Both the position numbers and the translations under genes were made by a program. The notes below the pieces were generated by a model that was given only the letters and a program-made list of their open reading frames with translations, was not told the DNA's origin and ran no database searches. From Syngnathus acus (Eukaryota > Chordata > Actinopteri > Syngnathiformes > Syngnathidae), in contig NC_051091.1 in assembly GCF_901709675.1 (NCBI RefSeq), positions 6,730,967-6,794,966 of the forward strand: a stretch of 64,000 nucleotides of DNA. Reading direction: 5' to 3'. How positions within the stretch are numbered: the stretch's first letter is position 1; each line of letters opens with the position of its first letter. Below are positions 37,484 through 50,288 of the stretch, piece by piece.

Positions 37484-40400
37484 ATAAAACAACCGTGGGT
37501 GAAGGAAGTCAAAAGCAATAAAGTAAATACTGGACACAATGGAAGGCGTGGAAGTATGAAGAAGGTGGAAGAATTCGGAAGAATAATTAGCAGTGCAAAG
37601 TGGAGAAAGGAGAGAATTAGAGAAGAAAGACTGGGGCATTCTTTTGCTTTCTCTTCTTGCTTTTCTGTAAGAGTAGCTCAAGAAGATAAGGCTAAAAAGG
37701 TCCGTCAGTGTGTTGCCGAACAATCCGTTCTGTGTCTTCCCCTAAGTCTCTCTCAGTACTGCCTTCGATACCGCCTTCCTAATGGCACAACTCGGATTTC
37801 CAATGATGCCTCTTGTGATACGGCTCATCTCTGTTGGCATGCTCAACTCACATCACTTGTCCAATATAATATCATAGCATAAAGCCGGAACAAGCCCGAA
37901 ACGGACTGTAATGAAACAAAATAAAACTCCCTTCAAGCGCAAACCTTCAAACCGGCGTCGTTTATTGATACAAAGAATTACGATTCAAAGAAGCATTAAA
38001 AAGAGTGAAATGACGACTTCATAGCTGTTCAAACCTCCGTCTGTAATCTCGCCGAGCAGAGCCGGGAGACAAACAGAAAACGGAGGATTTAGAAGAACAA
38101 AACGGACACAAAACACGGACCCAAATGCTTAACAAAGACTCCAAAGTCTCGCAAGCCGTCCCGCGTCCCGTTGGAAGAGAAACCTTCATCTCAAGGCATT
38201 CGCGTTAGAAAAGAGACTTGCTTTAAGAGGAGGCGTGTCAAATGTTTACAAAGAGCACTTTTAATCCAAACGGAGCGTACCCCAGCTTTCATTCCCCATT
38301 TCATGGGATTAAAATAAAATGAAACATAAGAAAATACAAATTAATTTAGGAGTGACTGTTGTTTTGAAGGGATGGCTTCTAAGAAATCTTAAGAGAAATA
38401 AAGACAAAAGAGTTTCACTGACTTGAAAATAATGCTCATCAATCACTGAATAGTCATTTATTTACTGCATATGTTTTTTCCGATTAATCAGATGCATGCT
38501 CGCCACCGCCTCTTGTCTCTTTCTGACCTGTTGTGAAGCTGCCTGGAGGTTTGAATAAATGTCTGGTGCCAGGCTGCTTCACCCCAAGGCCTTCTGGAAG
38601 ATGAGGGAGAGGTCAGCCGTGTGTGTATGTGCGTGCGTGTGTTCATGCAAATCGGAATGTGCGGGAGTAGGTAGCCAGAGAAAGAGATAATTCAGTCACA
38701 GAGCCACAAGACTAAACAAAACAATATACGTTATGCTCTCTTTATATAAACACGTCATAATACTGGATCTAATAGGTAGCAAAGCCCTTCTGAAATCAGT
38801 TAAAAAAATATTTAATATAAACTCATAAGAATATCTGGAAAAAGGCCTCCAAAAACATTATAACAAAAAAATATGAGCCCCCTCCACCAAATTTGTTCTG
38901 TTTTTTTTTGTACTCCTACAAAACGACACTGTCAGACAACAAACGGCAAAAGGTCGCTATTGCAACAGACCGAGCTGGTTGAGTCCACCTAATTTCTTGC
39001 CAATCCGGCATTGCTGGGTGCAAGCGAAGTCCGGTGACCTACAAGCAGATGAAAGAGAGGTTAACCTACAGGGATGAACCTAAGGCGGACCAGAACCAGA
39101 GGGGCTCGCCTACCCTGGTGGCACCGCCTGCACCCCCCCATATGAACAGATCTGCTTGTGATTTAGCTGGGTGGACACTCAAGAGTCTTCCTTCATTTTC
39201 TTTTCTGTTCCCAGGATATGTTGGCTAACGCGCTTTGGAAGGGGTGACGGCGAGGTCAGGGGGGCTCCAGTCGACTGTGCCCTGAGGAGGAATCCTGGTT
39301 GAGAGGGTGGGGGGGGGGTACCCCTCTGGGACTGTGAGCCCCTCCCAAATCAAAAACAAACAAACAGAGTGGTCTTCTGATCTAATCTAGTCAAACTAAA
39401 ACCCGCCCAAAGGAGCTACTAGACTGGACATTGGATTGTCATGGGCCCGAAAAAAAGTCACAGACTGTCTTTCCATCAAGACCTAACAAAATGGAGTGAC
39501 TCTCTGGCACAGAGCGTGTAAATGAATGTTTACATAAACGTTGACTCGTCTGAATAAATTCATTGACTGAGGTCAGTCATGTTTGCGCATCTAACAGAGG
39601 AACCAGAGCCAGAATTATTACACAGGCTTCTTGGCAGGGAAAGTCAACATGTTCGGTTCATTTCATTCTCACCCTAAACATTCCGTCACTGTGTGTGCAG
39701 CATGAGCAGCTTTTTTTTTTTTGTGTGGTTTGAACATCAGACTAAACTTGGCTAACAGGCCTCCACACACACAATGCTAAACAATTTCCCTTTCCTTTAC
39801 ATTGGGCGCACCAATCGCAGCGCTGCGTTCTGTCAGCTGACCGGCGAGAGACGATGAGGGTGAGATTAGACCAATCAGGGGTCACGCTCAGGTTATCACA
39901 ACCACTGGAAAACCGAAACAGATGGAGAACATATTCCAGCACCACTCAACATCTACTGTCGGACTCTGTCGATCTTTCGGCCTGGTATTCTCCTGCTCCG
40001 CTGGACTGGAAGAATGTCAGATTTAGCTCAGATTTGGAGTTCTGGGTCATATTGCTTTAACAGGCATTATAATAAAAGTCTGACACGTAAACACAAACTA
40101 TCAAAATAAATAAAAAAACAATGTGTGCGATCTAGTTCATGCCCATTTTGACCACATTTAAATATTACAGAACAATTTTGGGGACTGAGGCTTTGTGACG
40201 CCACTTTCATTTCAAACACAGCAGTATTCCCCTAAAACGAATTATGCACTCACATTGCAAAAACTCTTTGCCGTCAATATGATTGATGTTGACGGAAAAC
40301 AATTTAATCAAATGGGAAAGCGATGCAATACTTTGAACAAAAAACAAATAGCTCCCAGTCTTCTCATACTCAGGGCAGTTTCAGTGAAAACTTAAAGAGC

Positions 40401-43400
40401 AAACGTTTCTTCAGCCAGTTTTCCCTCCACCTTAATTCCAAAGTCTGTCACAGGGTCCAAGCTTTGTTTCCCTTGTTTTGTCTATTTTGATATATAGTTG
40501 TTGTCCTTATCTGCTCATCTGCAATCCAATGTGGATAAAGGCAAGGCTTCTTTCGCTCATTCCACCACCCTTGCACCGAGATGACAAGCTGATGAGCGGT
40601 GCCACGGCACGAGGGCACGAGACGCTCGTCACGACAGAAAAACAAACAAAGCGCAAGCGATAAACTGATGGAAATATGTACAAGGTCTTATCACAGATGC
40701 TAATTGTTTCCGTGTGGGAAGGGAAGGCGGTGGCGGCGGCGGCGGCGGAGGAGCCGAGGGGTGCACTCGAGGGAGGGCAAGAGGAACTTGAGAATATCCT
40801 GCATGTGCCTTTGGCCTGCGCCTGACTTCAGAGCTAAGCCCTCTCTCAAGAGAGGGTCAACAGCAGGTTCAACTTTTCACCTCGCCGGCACTAGAGAAGA
40901 CACTAAATACGGAGGATTACATCGCGGCCCGCTGCAATATTGTCTGGCCTTGCACTGTGTTTTGGAGGACACACAACTTGCAAAGCCTTCCAATTCACTC
41001 GAGCACTTTGAGTACAATACAAACAGCACGGAAAACGGGCAAAATAAAAATCGTGCATTTGCTTAAACACGATCATTAATCTCTCTAAATTGTGTTTATT
41101 ATATTCCATTATTTTGTATCGTTTGGCGTAATCCCATGAATTGCACAGGCCTCCGCTGAGTGAACTCAAGCATGCACCACCCGGCAATTAGTGTGTTCAT
41201 AAAGCCTTTGACAAAAGAGTTGCAAGATAAGAAAATAAAAAGTGGAATTTGCTGCGCGCAATATACACAATGTTTTATTTGAAGTCTAAAAGCATCACTT
41301 TGTTTTAATGTCAAAATCACTCTAATGAGTTGAATGAGGGATAATAGTGCTTGAATTAAAAAATAAATAAATAACCACTTTTAAGGTGGGCACTTTGATT
41401 AATGAAATTTGATGCATCAAACAATTTAATAAGTTTATCCAAATGTTGAGTTTTCTTAAAGATGAGGAAAACACTTTTCAGGTTAAAAAAATAATGAGCA
41501 GGGTTTAGACAATCTGGATTTTAGGGCCGATCACCGAAAAAAAAAACAATTACCAATCTGACCACAAGACTGAGCAATATATTTAAATTACTTTTTTTAC
41601 TATATTTACTTGTGTACTGTTTATTTAGCACTATAATTGCAACACATGCTAGTACTTTTCATACAAACTTGTGTTTGAAAAACCAAAGCTAAAAATATAC
41701 ATTTCAATGATACGTTGATGCATTTCACTTTGTCTGCTTCTCACAATTAAGGAAAAATTCAAGACAATGATAAGAGAGTGCGACTGGAATTTTGAGAGGT
41801 GCAAAGACAAAAGTTAGCAACAGCTTGCTGTTCAAATGTGAACAGTCTACACACAAAGCCCCAGTTGCATATCAGGTGGCAGGCCACAGACCAAGCACGT
41901 CACAGTTATGTGCACCCGGCCGATATACAAAGCAGGTTCCTCGGTGTGTGGGGACAGGTATGTGCCACCGGTCGGGTGTGTATGCACAGACAAGCAGCCG
42001 GCGTCAGAGGCAGCACGGCCGTCACAACACGGCACACGCCGAAGAGCCGCATACCAGGCACCCACATTGCGCGCACACAATGGCCACTCAGTGCTCGCTA
42101 TCATGCACCAGCAGCATCAGCAATGTGAAATATTCACACAGACGTGCAGGGGAGGAGGTTAGGACGGAGAAAAAGCTTCCAAAAGTTGGGCTTCCAAAGG
42201 GCTAAGAAAGTGGATGCTCATAGAAACTTTTTTTTTTTTTTTTTAATATGGGTCATCCAGATAAAGGCAGACGTCGGTAAATTAGAGATGAAAATATTGA
42301 GGTTACATTTTTGAGAAGAAGCAATTACGGCAAAAACATTTGAAAATATGTTTGGACTGTTTTGCAGTTTGAACACTTTTGATATTTTGGGGGAAACAGA
42401 TCACATGACAATAAATATGAATGAAAGCTTTTCATGGTGGTAAATAATGATATTCAATATTAACACAAAAATAAAAATAATTCTAAATGAAATATGCGAA
42501 CAGTAATTAGGGATGGATAGAATGTCAGTTAGGCGATGAACAGTGTCATACTTGACCTCATATTCATATTCGCCGTTTGACATTTTGACGCATATCGGCA
42601 TCTGCCTTTTTTTAACAATGGGTAAAAAAAAATATATTATTAAATAATTTATTTATTTAAATTTTTAGTAAATGTTTTAAGACTTGCTGCTGACCCTGGA
42701 GAATTGTTGCACTTTATCTTTTTTCTACAACTTTCAATTTTAGTTATACTAAATTCAACAACTGTATTTACAGTCAACTGTTTGAGTCTTGCTTTTGAAA
42801 CCAGGAGTTCCCTGTACTTTTTATTAAAAAAATTAAAAGAAGCCTATCATTTAAGATAAAAAGAAAACAATTTGAAAAAAAACCTTAGATAAAAATGCTG
42901 GAATCTGTTTGAATGAAAAAAATTTCTCCAAATACTAGCGATTGGCCTCCTTGACCAGTAAAAATCAGTCTTGGCACTGAAAAAAAAAAATATCAGTCTA
43001 TCTCTAAATGCTATAATCAAAAAAATGGTCTCAAATTCTTTGGATCTTCTACTTGTGTTTTAGGATATATTTATGCAATTCACCCAAAAACTCGTGAAAT
43101 TTTTGGAGCATAGCAAAACAATATCATTATTGCGTAAACTCAGAGTTGCAAAGTGTACGATACCTGCAGTTGACGGGTGACAGACTTTCCACGGCTCTCT
43201 GCCGCCCTCTGCTGGAGGGAGAGGAGACTTTAAAATGGACACCGGGCTTCGGCTGGACGACATCCTTTTTTAAAGCATCCTTCTGCTCCGGCTGACCTCA
43301 TGTTTCTAACCCTTGGGGGAATCAGGGAGATGAACAGCGAAGATGTTAATGTCAGCCATGTGTGAAGAAGTCGCTTGAGCATTTTCAGCAAATACAGTGA

Positions 43401-44516
43401 GGCCCTCTCAAAGTATTGCCGACACCCTGAGCCCTGCACATCTGGCGTTAATCACTAACACACACATGCAAAGAGAAACACACGGACACATGCATACACA
43501 CACAGGCAAACACTTGTGCAAAGACCTCCTTAAGAAAATCCCTCTCAACTCCTGAACTTACAACATGACTGGGTCAGCACACGAGCTGTGGATCTAGTCA
43601 CACCACAGCGAAGTAATAAATGCTGCAAGGTTGATACAGGTATCATTGGACATAATGCATGCATGCATGGGGGAGAAGATTTATGCTCAAATGTAAACAA
43701 TAAAAAAGATAACACTCGATAATGTGATCGGCTGATTTGCAAGTTAGTTTACGTTTGGAAATTGGCGTTCCTTTGTCTTTACTTGCCTTTAAACTGCAGC
43801 TTCTGTTGTTCTTGTGTCACGTCAACACGCTAAAATGATCGATACACCTGTGACAACCTTTTTTTTGTTGCAGCGACAGTATGGGGACTCGTTTGGACAA
43901 ACTACGTCGAAGCCAACCTGTTCACATATTCAACAGATAAATAATGCATTGTGGAATGACACAGATCAAAGTATGAAAATATTAAAGCGGCGCATTAACC
44001 AGAAATTTTACGATTTCCATAATGGCGTGTTATGGCCTCGTTGAATCTGGAATTCTGCATTTGTGCACAACAGCAAGCACACTATCAAGGGTCCACATTC
44101 CAGTTTCAAATTGCAAGGAAATAGGAGCAAACTACTTGTGAAAATATGGCTTTTATTTATTTTTACATGCAATGTAAAACTTTAGCCATATAAAACAGCA
44201 CTTTGCTGGAGAAAAATAAAATTTGCTCTCTCACTCAGATTTTCAGACACATGCACTCACATTTACATTCAGGGTTACCATTTTCCACAGTTCCACTCAG
44301 CTTGCAGTTGACCCCAATTTACATTGTTAAAAAAATAAGTGCGTTGCTCCTTTCATGAGAGCAATTTTGGGGTATGCAAGAATAACCCACCATAACATTC
44401 TTTAACATTTGCAGCTCCCCATACTTCAAAACATTCTTTATCCAATGGTAACCACAATCTCCCACAGTATAATATGTGGGTCTAGAAATGATAAATGATT
44501 ATCATAGATGTTATTT
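37484..44516. other. Intergenic / downstream flank of the first ITIH gene
   Basis: No exon is confirmed. The frame at 37418-37882 starts inside the hAT element and has an AATAAA about 38 bp past its stop, but it has no recognisable domain. A GGC repeat lies at 40726-40752 and a T18 run at 42227-42244. Three CCAAT/ATTGG boxes are clustered at 39801-39875. A TTTATT at 44152-44157 (AATAAA on the minus strand) could be a distal polyadenylation signal for the ITIH gene upstream of it. Confidence 0.5.
40726..40752 (+). repeat. (GGC)n trinucleotide repeat
   Basis: Seven or so GGC units flanked by GGT and GGA variants. It encodes a poly-Arg stretch in one frame, which I do not regard as a gene. Confidence 0.85.
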
Positions 44517-44528
44517 TTTATTTTTATT
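44517..44528 (-). terminator. Overlapping AATAAA signals just after the ITIH stop
   Basis: On the minus strand two AATAAA hexamers (44523-44528 and 44517-44522) begin 5 nt past the stop codon of the ITIH gene. If used, the 3' UTR would be only about 20-35 nt. A more conventional alternative is the AATAAA at 44152-44157, giving a 3' UTR of about 400 nt. Sequence alone does not decide between them. Confidence 0.4.
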
Positions 44529-44532
44529 TTTT

Positions 44533-47500
44533 TTAAAAGAGGCTGGGCAAAATGTAGTCGGACGCTTTGCCGTCAAGGAGACCAGCTCCATCATTGTCGA
44601 CAAACCAGCAGGGAATTCTTTGCCCCTCGATCATATCTTTGCTGAAATCCTTCTGCCAGTGTCTGCGCAGGTGAGAAAAATAAGGTCACCCGATGCATGA
44701 AGACGTGTATGTTGAGAGCGTTTAGCTTAACAGGCTCATCCTACCTGGTCACATTGAGCGTCTGCCCTTTCACATACATGGTGGCGTCCGTTTTCTGCTG
44801 CATCTTCCCCAATTTTAAGTCGGACACTTCAAAATCAACCCCATGGTAGAACTGGCCTGAGGTTTAAAAACATAAATAAAATCATTGTGGTAAGAGTCAC
44901 CAAAGGATATGTTGTTTATCATATGTTGATTCCCACCTAGCAATCCATGAACGGCGTTGGACAAATGGTGGCTGTCCAGAGTATAAAAACCCAAATAGTT
45001 CTGCTGATAGTGGCGCCTCTTCCATATCTTTGTATGTCTGATGACCATAAACTTGACCGAGTGCCTCAGTGTGACTGTGAGGCTGCAGTTCTTTGTCAGA
45101 CGAAGGTCCATGCTGCATGAGGAACCGAAATATTATTATCTTATAATACATGGTATCAATGGAGCTGTCCATCCGCCAAAATTGTAATAATAAAAACAGG
45201 CGAACTGTTCGACTTACTTGGTGTCTTTGAGAGAGGCAAAATCCGTCCACAGTAACTTGACTTGTTTCCCCTCATGCACCAGCAAGATCTCCTGAGTGTT
45301 GACCTCCAGCTTTACCCCCAAAGCCTTGTGGCGGATTCCAAGACGACCAAAGTAGGTGTACATCTTTTGACCCGGGACAAATTTCTTCTTGCCAATAATC
45401 TCGCCATTCACCACAAAACCTGAAAGCATAAAGGATTATTTTAGTCTCCGTGTTGCTATTATTTGATGTGTGTGCTAGGTCGTGACCTGACTTGGGGTCC
45501 CGGACCAGGTTGAAAATAGTCCCAGGTTTGTCATTGATGTTGAAACACAAGGCGTCTTCTCTGTCTGGGACTTCTATCATGAAATGTGGATCACCATCCA
45601 CTGTAAACATAAATATAATACATTTATACAAAGATGATTTCAATGTGAATCCAATGATGAAACAAAAAACAGTGTAGCAGCTTTATGCAACAAAGAGAGC
45701 AATATTAAAACTACCATTTGATTGTTGCCGTGAACTTGCCGCACGGCCAGAGGAACCTGAGACAAAGTATTCAGACACTTTAATGTAGAGGAGCCCGAAA
45801 TGCAACGATTAATAAGGACAAAAAGACTTACCCCGATGTCTCGGTTGTTGAACTGTTTGACACACACAAGAAAAACAAATACAAATAGACAAAGATTCAT
45901 TTCAGTTCTCACAATCCATGGCATTTATAATCAAAACCTAAAAGTATAAATCCAAATCTCCCTGTTTACTCATCTGGAGAGAAAAAATAGATTCTGAATA
46001 TGCTAAAACGTGACCGCATTTGCTAGTTGTAACCAGGCAAAATTAAATATTTGGTTATTCATGTAAAATCCTATCGATTCATGCAAACGGTAGTCAGAAT
46101 GAAAATGACTTTATGATTTGATTGGGGCGAATTTGCAGGACGAAGATCCAAACCATTGCAAACCATACAAATGTAAATCAGTATTGGCCACAATGCAATG
46201 ATTAAGGAAGGTAGAAGCATCACACCTCTTTGGCTCTCTGCTCTTTGCCGTTGATCTGAAATATAAAAATTGTAAGCAAAGATTGCAGATAACCGCATGG
46301 CTCTTCTAAAACGTAAACATGACTTTTACCCTCTGTCAGCTTGTCAGCAATGAGGGGGCCACCTGCTTTGTCCTCACTGTCAGGCTTGATTACCACCAAG
46401 GAGGTGAGCGGCGTGACAAAGTTGTAGCGCAGCGACATATCCAATGCCTGGGCAGTGAAGTTCTCATTTTCCTGCTGACTTCCAATGCGACTAGCAAAAA
46501 AGTTGCCGACTGAGTATGACACAAGAAAACTCGCTCCTCCAGAAACACTCTCAACAATATCTGTGATTGCTTTGAGGGTGAAGGTCAATTAAATAGTGGT
46601 CGAGATAAAGCGGAGAGAAACATTTGAAATGAGCAAACCTCTTCTCCAAGAGCTGCTGAATGGTGAGGTAAGCCCACAGACGCTCTGTGAAGTCCCCAAA
46701 GATGTACTTGTCTTCTGGATAGATCACGTTCCAGTCGTCCACTTTGGCCTTGCCCTGCACTTGGAAATCTTCCTCTGGCTGAGGCAGGAGAGAAATAAAC
46801 CGTTTATGTTATCAAAATGATTCATTCCTCAAAAGTGTCGCAAAGGGCAATAACAAAATTGCCTTGTAAAATACAAATTAAAAAAAATATATACTTTTGC
46901 ATGCATACTTGCTCAACTTTGCGAAAGGGGAAAAAAAAAAGAGCTGACATTTGATATCAATTTGACTATTTTCACTCACCCCCTGCGCAAACACCTCCAC
47001 GAGGAAATTATCAAGCTCATTGCTGTCGTCGAAACGACCGGCCACCACAATCTCTGAACCGTTGAACAGATGGCTATGGTGATTTTGGGTCAACGAGTCT
47101 ACGGCATTACCCGGATACTTCAGGTTCACCTCCAAGAGCAGTGGACTGGACACTTCTTCATAAAAACCCTGGAAAACAAATCAAATCCACAGCAATCCAA
47201 TTGTAATCCTCCCCTTGCTTTAAATAGTTTCACGGGTTTTTTTTTGGGTGGGGCTCTACTTGGAGTTGAAGAGCTGCATCCGAGGCCGCAAAGATTCTGC
47301 GGGCCAACCCTTTGTTCTGTTTGCCCAGCACATCCAGAAAGGAATACTGCACATCATTTCCAAATCCAAGACAAAACAGAGACATGTTCCCACCAATAGC
47401 CCGGCGTACATTCTCCTGGATCGTCGGCAGGTTGGACACCCCTGCGTACGCGGTCACATCATTCCAATTCCATCACTTGATAAATAAAATGAAAATACGT

Positions 47501-49950
47501 GTCGGTGAGATGAGGCTCACCGCTGTTTGGCATCCCATCCGTCAACAGAATAATCATATCCATGCTCCTGTCAGGAACCCGTTTGGATTCTCTTTCCTTT
47601 TTCAGCAGTGTCACCGCTTCCAACAGTGCACTGTTGATGTCAGTAGCTGAAAGACAAATAGAAAATTGTAAATATGCATTTCTCCCTTTGTAGTCAATTA
47701 TATTCTCCTGAAAAAAAATGTAGCTGTAGTAAAGTGAATATTTGCAACCAGCACTGCATAATAAATCCAAATTTTAAAAAAATGATTTGCTTTCAATTCT
47801 GGAATGTAGATCACGTTTAAGCCAATAGTCACGGAAATAACCAAACGCTGGTACCTACATCCCCTCTCGTTCAGTTTCCCAACGTAGTCAATGGCCTTAG
47901 TCACATTCTCTTTTGTCGCTTTCACGACGGAGTTTTGCCAGGTGTCAACTCCATCGTCAAACAGGATGAAAGTGAAGTGGTCGTCCTCGTGGAGATCCTT
48001 CAGAATGGCCACCAGGGCTTCGCGGGTCTGCAAAAGTTTCCACAAACCATTACATCTAGTAAGAAGCTCGATGTAAACACAGATACTACACAGTTACCTG
48101 TCTGATCTTTGTGCCGCTCATAGAGCCACTCCTGTCAACCACAAATATAACATTTTTTGGGACTGTGGGTAATTCAGGTGGGGAGAAGAAGTGCACAAAG
48201 TAGCCGTTCACCATCTGAAGGAAAATAAATACATGAATTGCAGTGTCCATTTAAAACACAAACAGGCGCAGTTTGGAGGCATCAAAGCTGACCTGGACTT
48301 CGCCAAGGTTTTCTTTTCGTTCGACATCATACTTGACAATAAAATCTCCTTCAATTTGAGTGTCCTCACAAGACGGACATTTCTTTTGTTGCTCCATTGT
48401 TGGTGAGAAAGTAATATAGGCCTGAAATAGAAAGAATAGATTGATTTTTTGGAATTAATTTGAACAAGATCAACATGATCAGTTCTACTAAAAGGCCTTA
48501 CTTTCGTGTCGGTGACAGTTTTCTCCACTAGAGGGAGCAGCTGGTTCGTGAGGAATGTTGCTGTTGCCTCCACTGACGTCAGGCCTTGAGGCTCAAAGAC
48601 GCGAACTGTGATCTATACACAGAAATCAACCAACATAATATCACATTCAAGAGGATATATTAATATTGCTTCTCATTATGAAGCCACAAAAAGGTGGCAT
48701 CAACCTGAAAGTCTTGAACAGGTTGTTTGGGTTTCACCCGGGTCAGAAGCTCATACCGGCCCAGTTTCCTCTGAAGCAGCTCCTCGTAGGTCAAAACGAA
48801 AACGACATGACTTTTTGCTGCAATGTTGACAGACACCGAAAACTGCTCCATCTGTCTTCCAGATGCCCTAAAAAGATTTGTTGGTTGGAAGATAATGCGC
48901 TACATCCTGTGCCCTCACTTGAACTTACTTGACCAGTCCAGCAGTCTTTCCTGAAGAAACCGCCTTCTCATACTCTTTTTTGGCTTTCTCTTTCCCCTTC
49001 ACCTCTCCAACATAAACTTGGCCATCAATTTCCCTGAGAGGCAAGTAAGGAGTTTGTAGAATGTGTTTACACTTGATGTATTTTGAACTTACATGGTGAA
49101 GTTGGTGATGAAAGCCGTCTTTGGCAGCTCCACTTCGAAGAAGATTTCCTGGGAGATGTTGGCTTTGTTCAGAGCCTTGGAGGTCATGACGGTGTGAGCG
49201 AAACGTGACGTCACGGCACAGTCAATTCTGAAAGACTGCACCTCCACCATCTGAAAGGATGAACAGAACAGTAATCGTGCCGGATTAATACCATGAGTCA
49301 CACAAGGTTATGGGAAAAGTGGGAGAAGAATGAGAACTGGTCCAACTGTTCTGCACATCATTCATTATAGCCAGACTTGTGTTTCTTACATGATCAGATT
49401 TGGTGCTTCTTTTCTGTTTGTGAACACAAAAAGAAACAAAATAAGAAAGTCATAAACATTTCATTCTTGGATGTACTGTTGCTCATCTTAATGGTGTTGT
49501 TGTGCAAATCAAGAAACAGTCCACACACCATCATTAGTGATTACTAAGCAGATTAAAATAGAAATAATTCAAATCGAATACCTTCATCGACTTGGTGCTT
49601 GCAGCTCTGTGAAATTCCTGCAATACACAATTTATTCCTGTTATTTCAAAAGAGTTTCAAAAGAGTTTCAAAAGACATGTGAATGGAACTTTCCAAGCAA
49701 TAAGTTACATCACACAACAATAAACATCCTGGTCTCGAATCCTTCATGAGAATGCTCGTTGCAAGGTCATAAGTAAATTAAAAAAAATAAAAAGTCTGCC
49801 AAAGCGAAGGCGCAAATTTCAATTTTGCACACTTCACAGAATTACCTCCACAAGCGCATCTCTGCGGGAAACAAGCAGAGCTTCTTGCCCCTGTACTGCA
49901 AGCACAATGCAGAGACAAGCCCACTGTATGATTCCCCATAAAACAGGCAT
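44533..49950 (-). CDS. Inter-alpha-trypsin inhibitor heavy chain (ITIH3-like), first tandem copy
   Basis: Secreted plasma/matrix protein that binds covalently to chondroitin sulfate and hyaluronan. I rebuilt 23 coding exons, all in frame (913 aa): 49846-49950, 49582-49617, 49390-49413, 49093-49250, 48929-49033, 48705-48867, 48502-48612, 48293-48421, 48098-48214, 47859-48027, 47521-47646, 47260-47441, 46980-47168, 46639-46778, 46330-46490, 46226-46255, 45832-45852, 45715-45756, 45487-45600, 45218-45419, 44937-45112, 44745-44856, 44533-44662. Order: signal peptide ([20 protein letters not shown]), basic linker [11 protein letters not shown] domain from about residue 56, vWA domain with MIDAS D304-x-S306-x-S308, T374 and D409 (LLTDG), then linker microexons of 30, 21 and 42 bp. 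Next come VDGDPHF (Asp673, expected C-terminus of the mature chain and ester-linkage site) and the ITI heavy-chain C-terminal domain ending [15 protein letters not shown]...LF. The length equals the family norm (890-946). An upstream in-frame Met exists, but it would place about 24 residues before the signal sequence. The paralogue number (itih1/2/3) is inferred; the mustn1 neighbourhood favours the itih1/3/4 cluster, and DPHF argues against itih4. Confidence 0.9.
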
Positions 49951-50272
49951 GGCGACGACGAGGAGAGTCTGAACCAAGAACACTCCGCGGCTGAAAACAA
50001 ATGCTGTGGGAATTCCGGGCATGTGAAAGAAAGTCTACCCAGAAGTACTCGACTCCGCCCACTCATGCTCCCAGAGGGGGAATTTCTGTTTACACTTAGA
50101 CAGAATGAGTCAGTGATCGCGTTTTCCCGGAAACTGGCATGTGTGGGTTTGAGAATGCAAGGGAAGTGTTGTAACCCAAAGTCAAATCTGGATTTGCCCA
50201 TCCAGATGGATAGATTTGTTGCACCCAAGAAAACAAAGGCAACTTTGTGCAAAAGGGAAGCCAAGAATTGAT
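49951..50272 (-). promoter_or_regulatory. Compact inter-ITIH promoter with kB, FOXA, AP-1 and STAT motifs
   Basis: Only 423 bp separate the stop of the upstream ITIH copy (50373) from the start codon of the downstream one (49950), and part of that is 3' UTR. Within it I read a kB-like GGGAATTCCG (50008-50017), a kB-like GGGGAATTTC (50077-50086), a FOXA consensus TGTTTAC (50087-50093), a perfect AP-1 site TGAGTCA (50106-50112) and a STAT palindrome TTCCCGGAA (50124-50132). The last four lie within 56 bp. No TATA box is obvious. ITIH genes are liver-expressed and some are acute-phase regulated, so this arrangement fits a liver/inflammation promoter, but function is inferred. Confidence 0.55.
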
Positions 50273-50288
50273 TGATTAAATGATAGGT

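Noticed and set aside
37418-37882. 154-residue plus-strand frame with an AATAAA shortly after its stop
   Set aside because: It begins inside the hAT-like element, has no recognisable domain, and low-complexity basic residues dominate its middle. RNA data could overturn this.
41792-42205. Overlapping 109-137-residue plus-strand frames
   Set aside because: Rich in His, Thr, Arg and Cys from CA/CG-rich sequence, with two frames open at once and no domain.
43880-44043. Exon-like segment after a strong T-rich stretch ending TTGTTGCAG
   Set aside because: The acceptor looks good, but the encoded peptide matches no family and there is no partner exon or donor.
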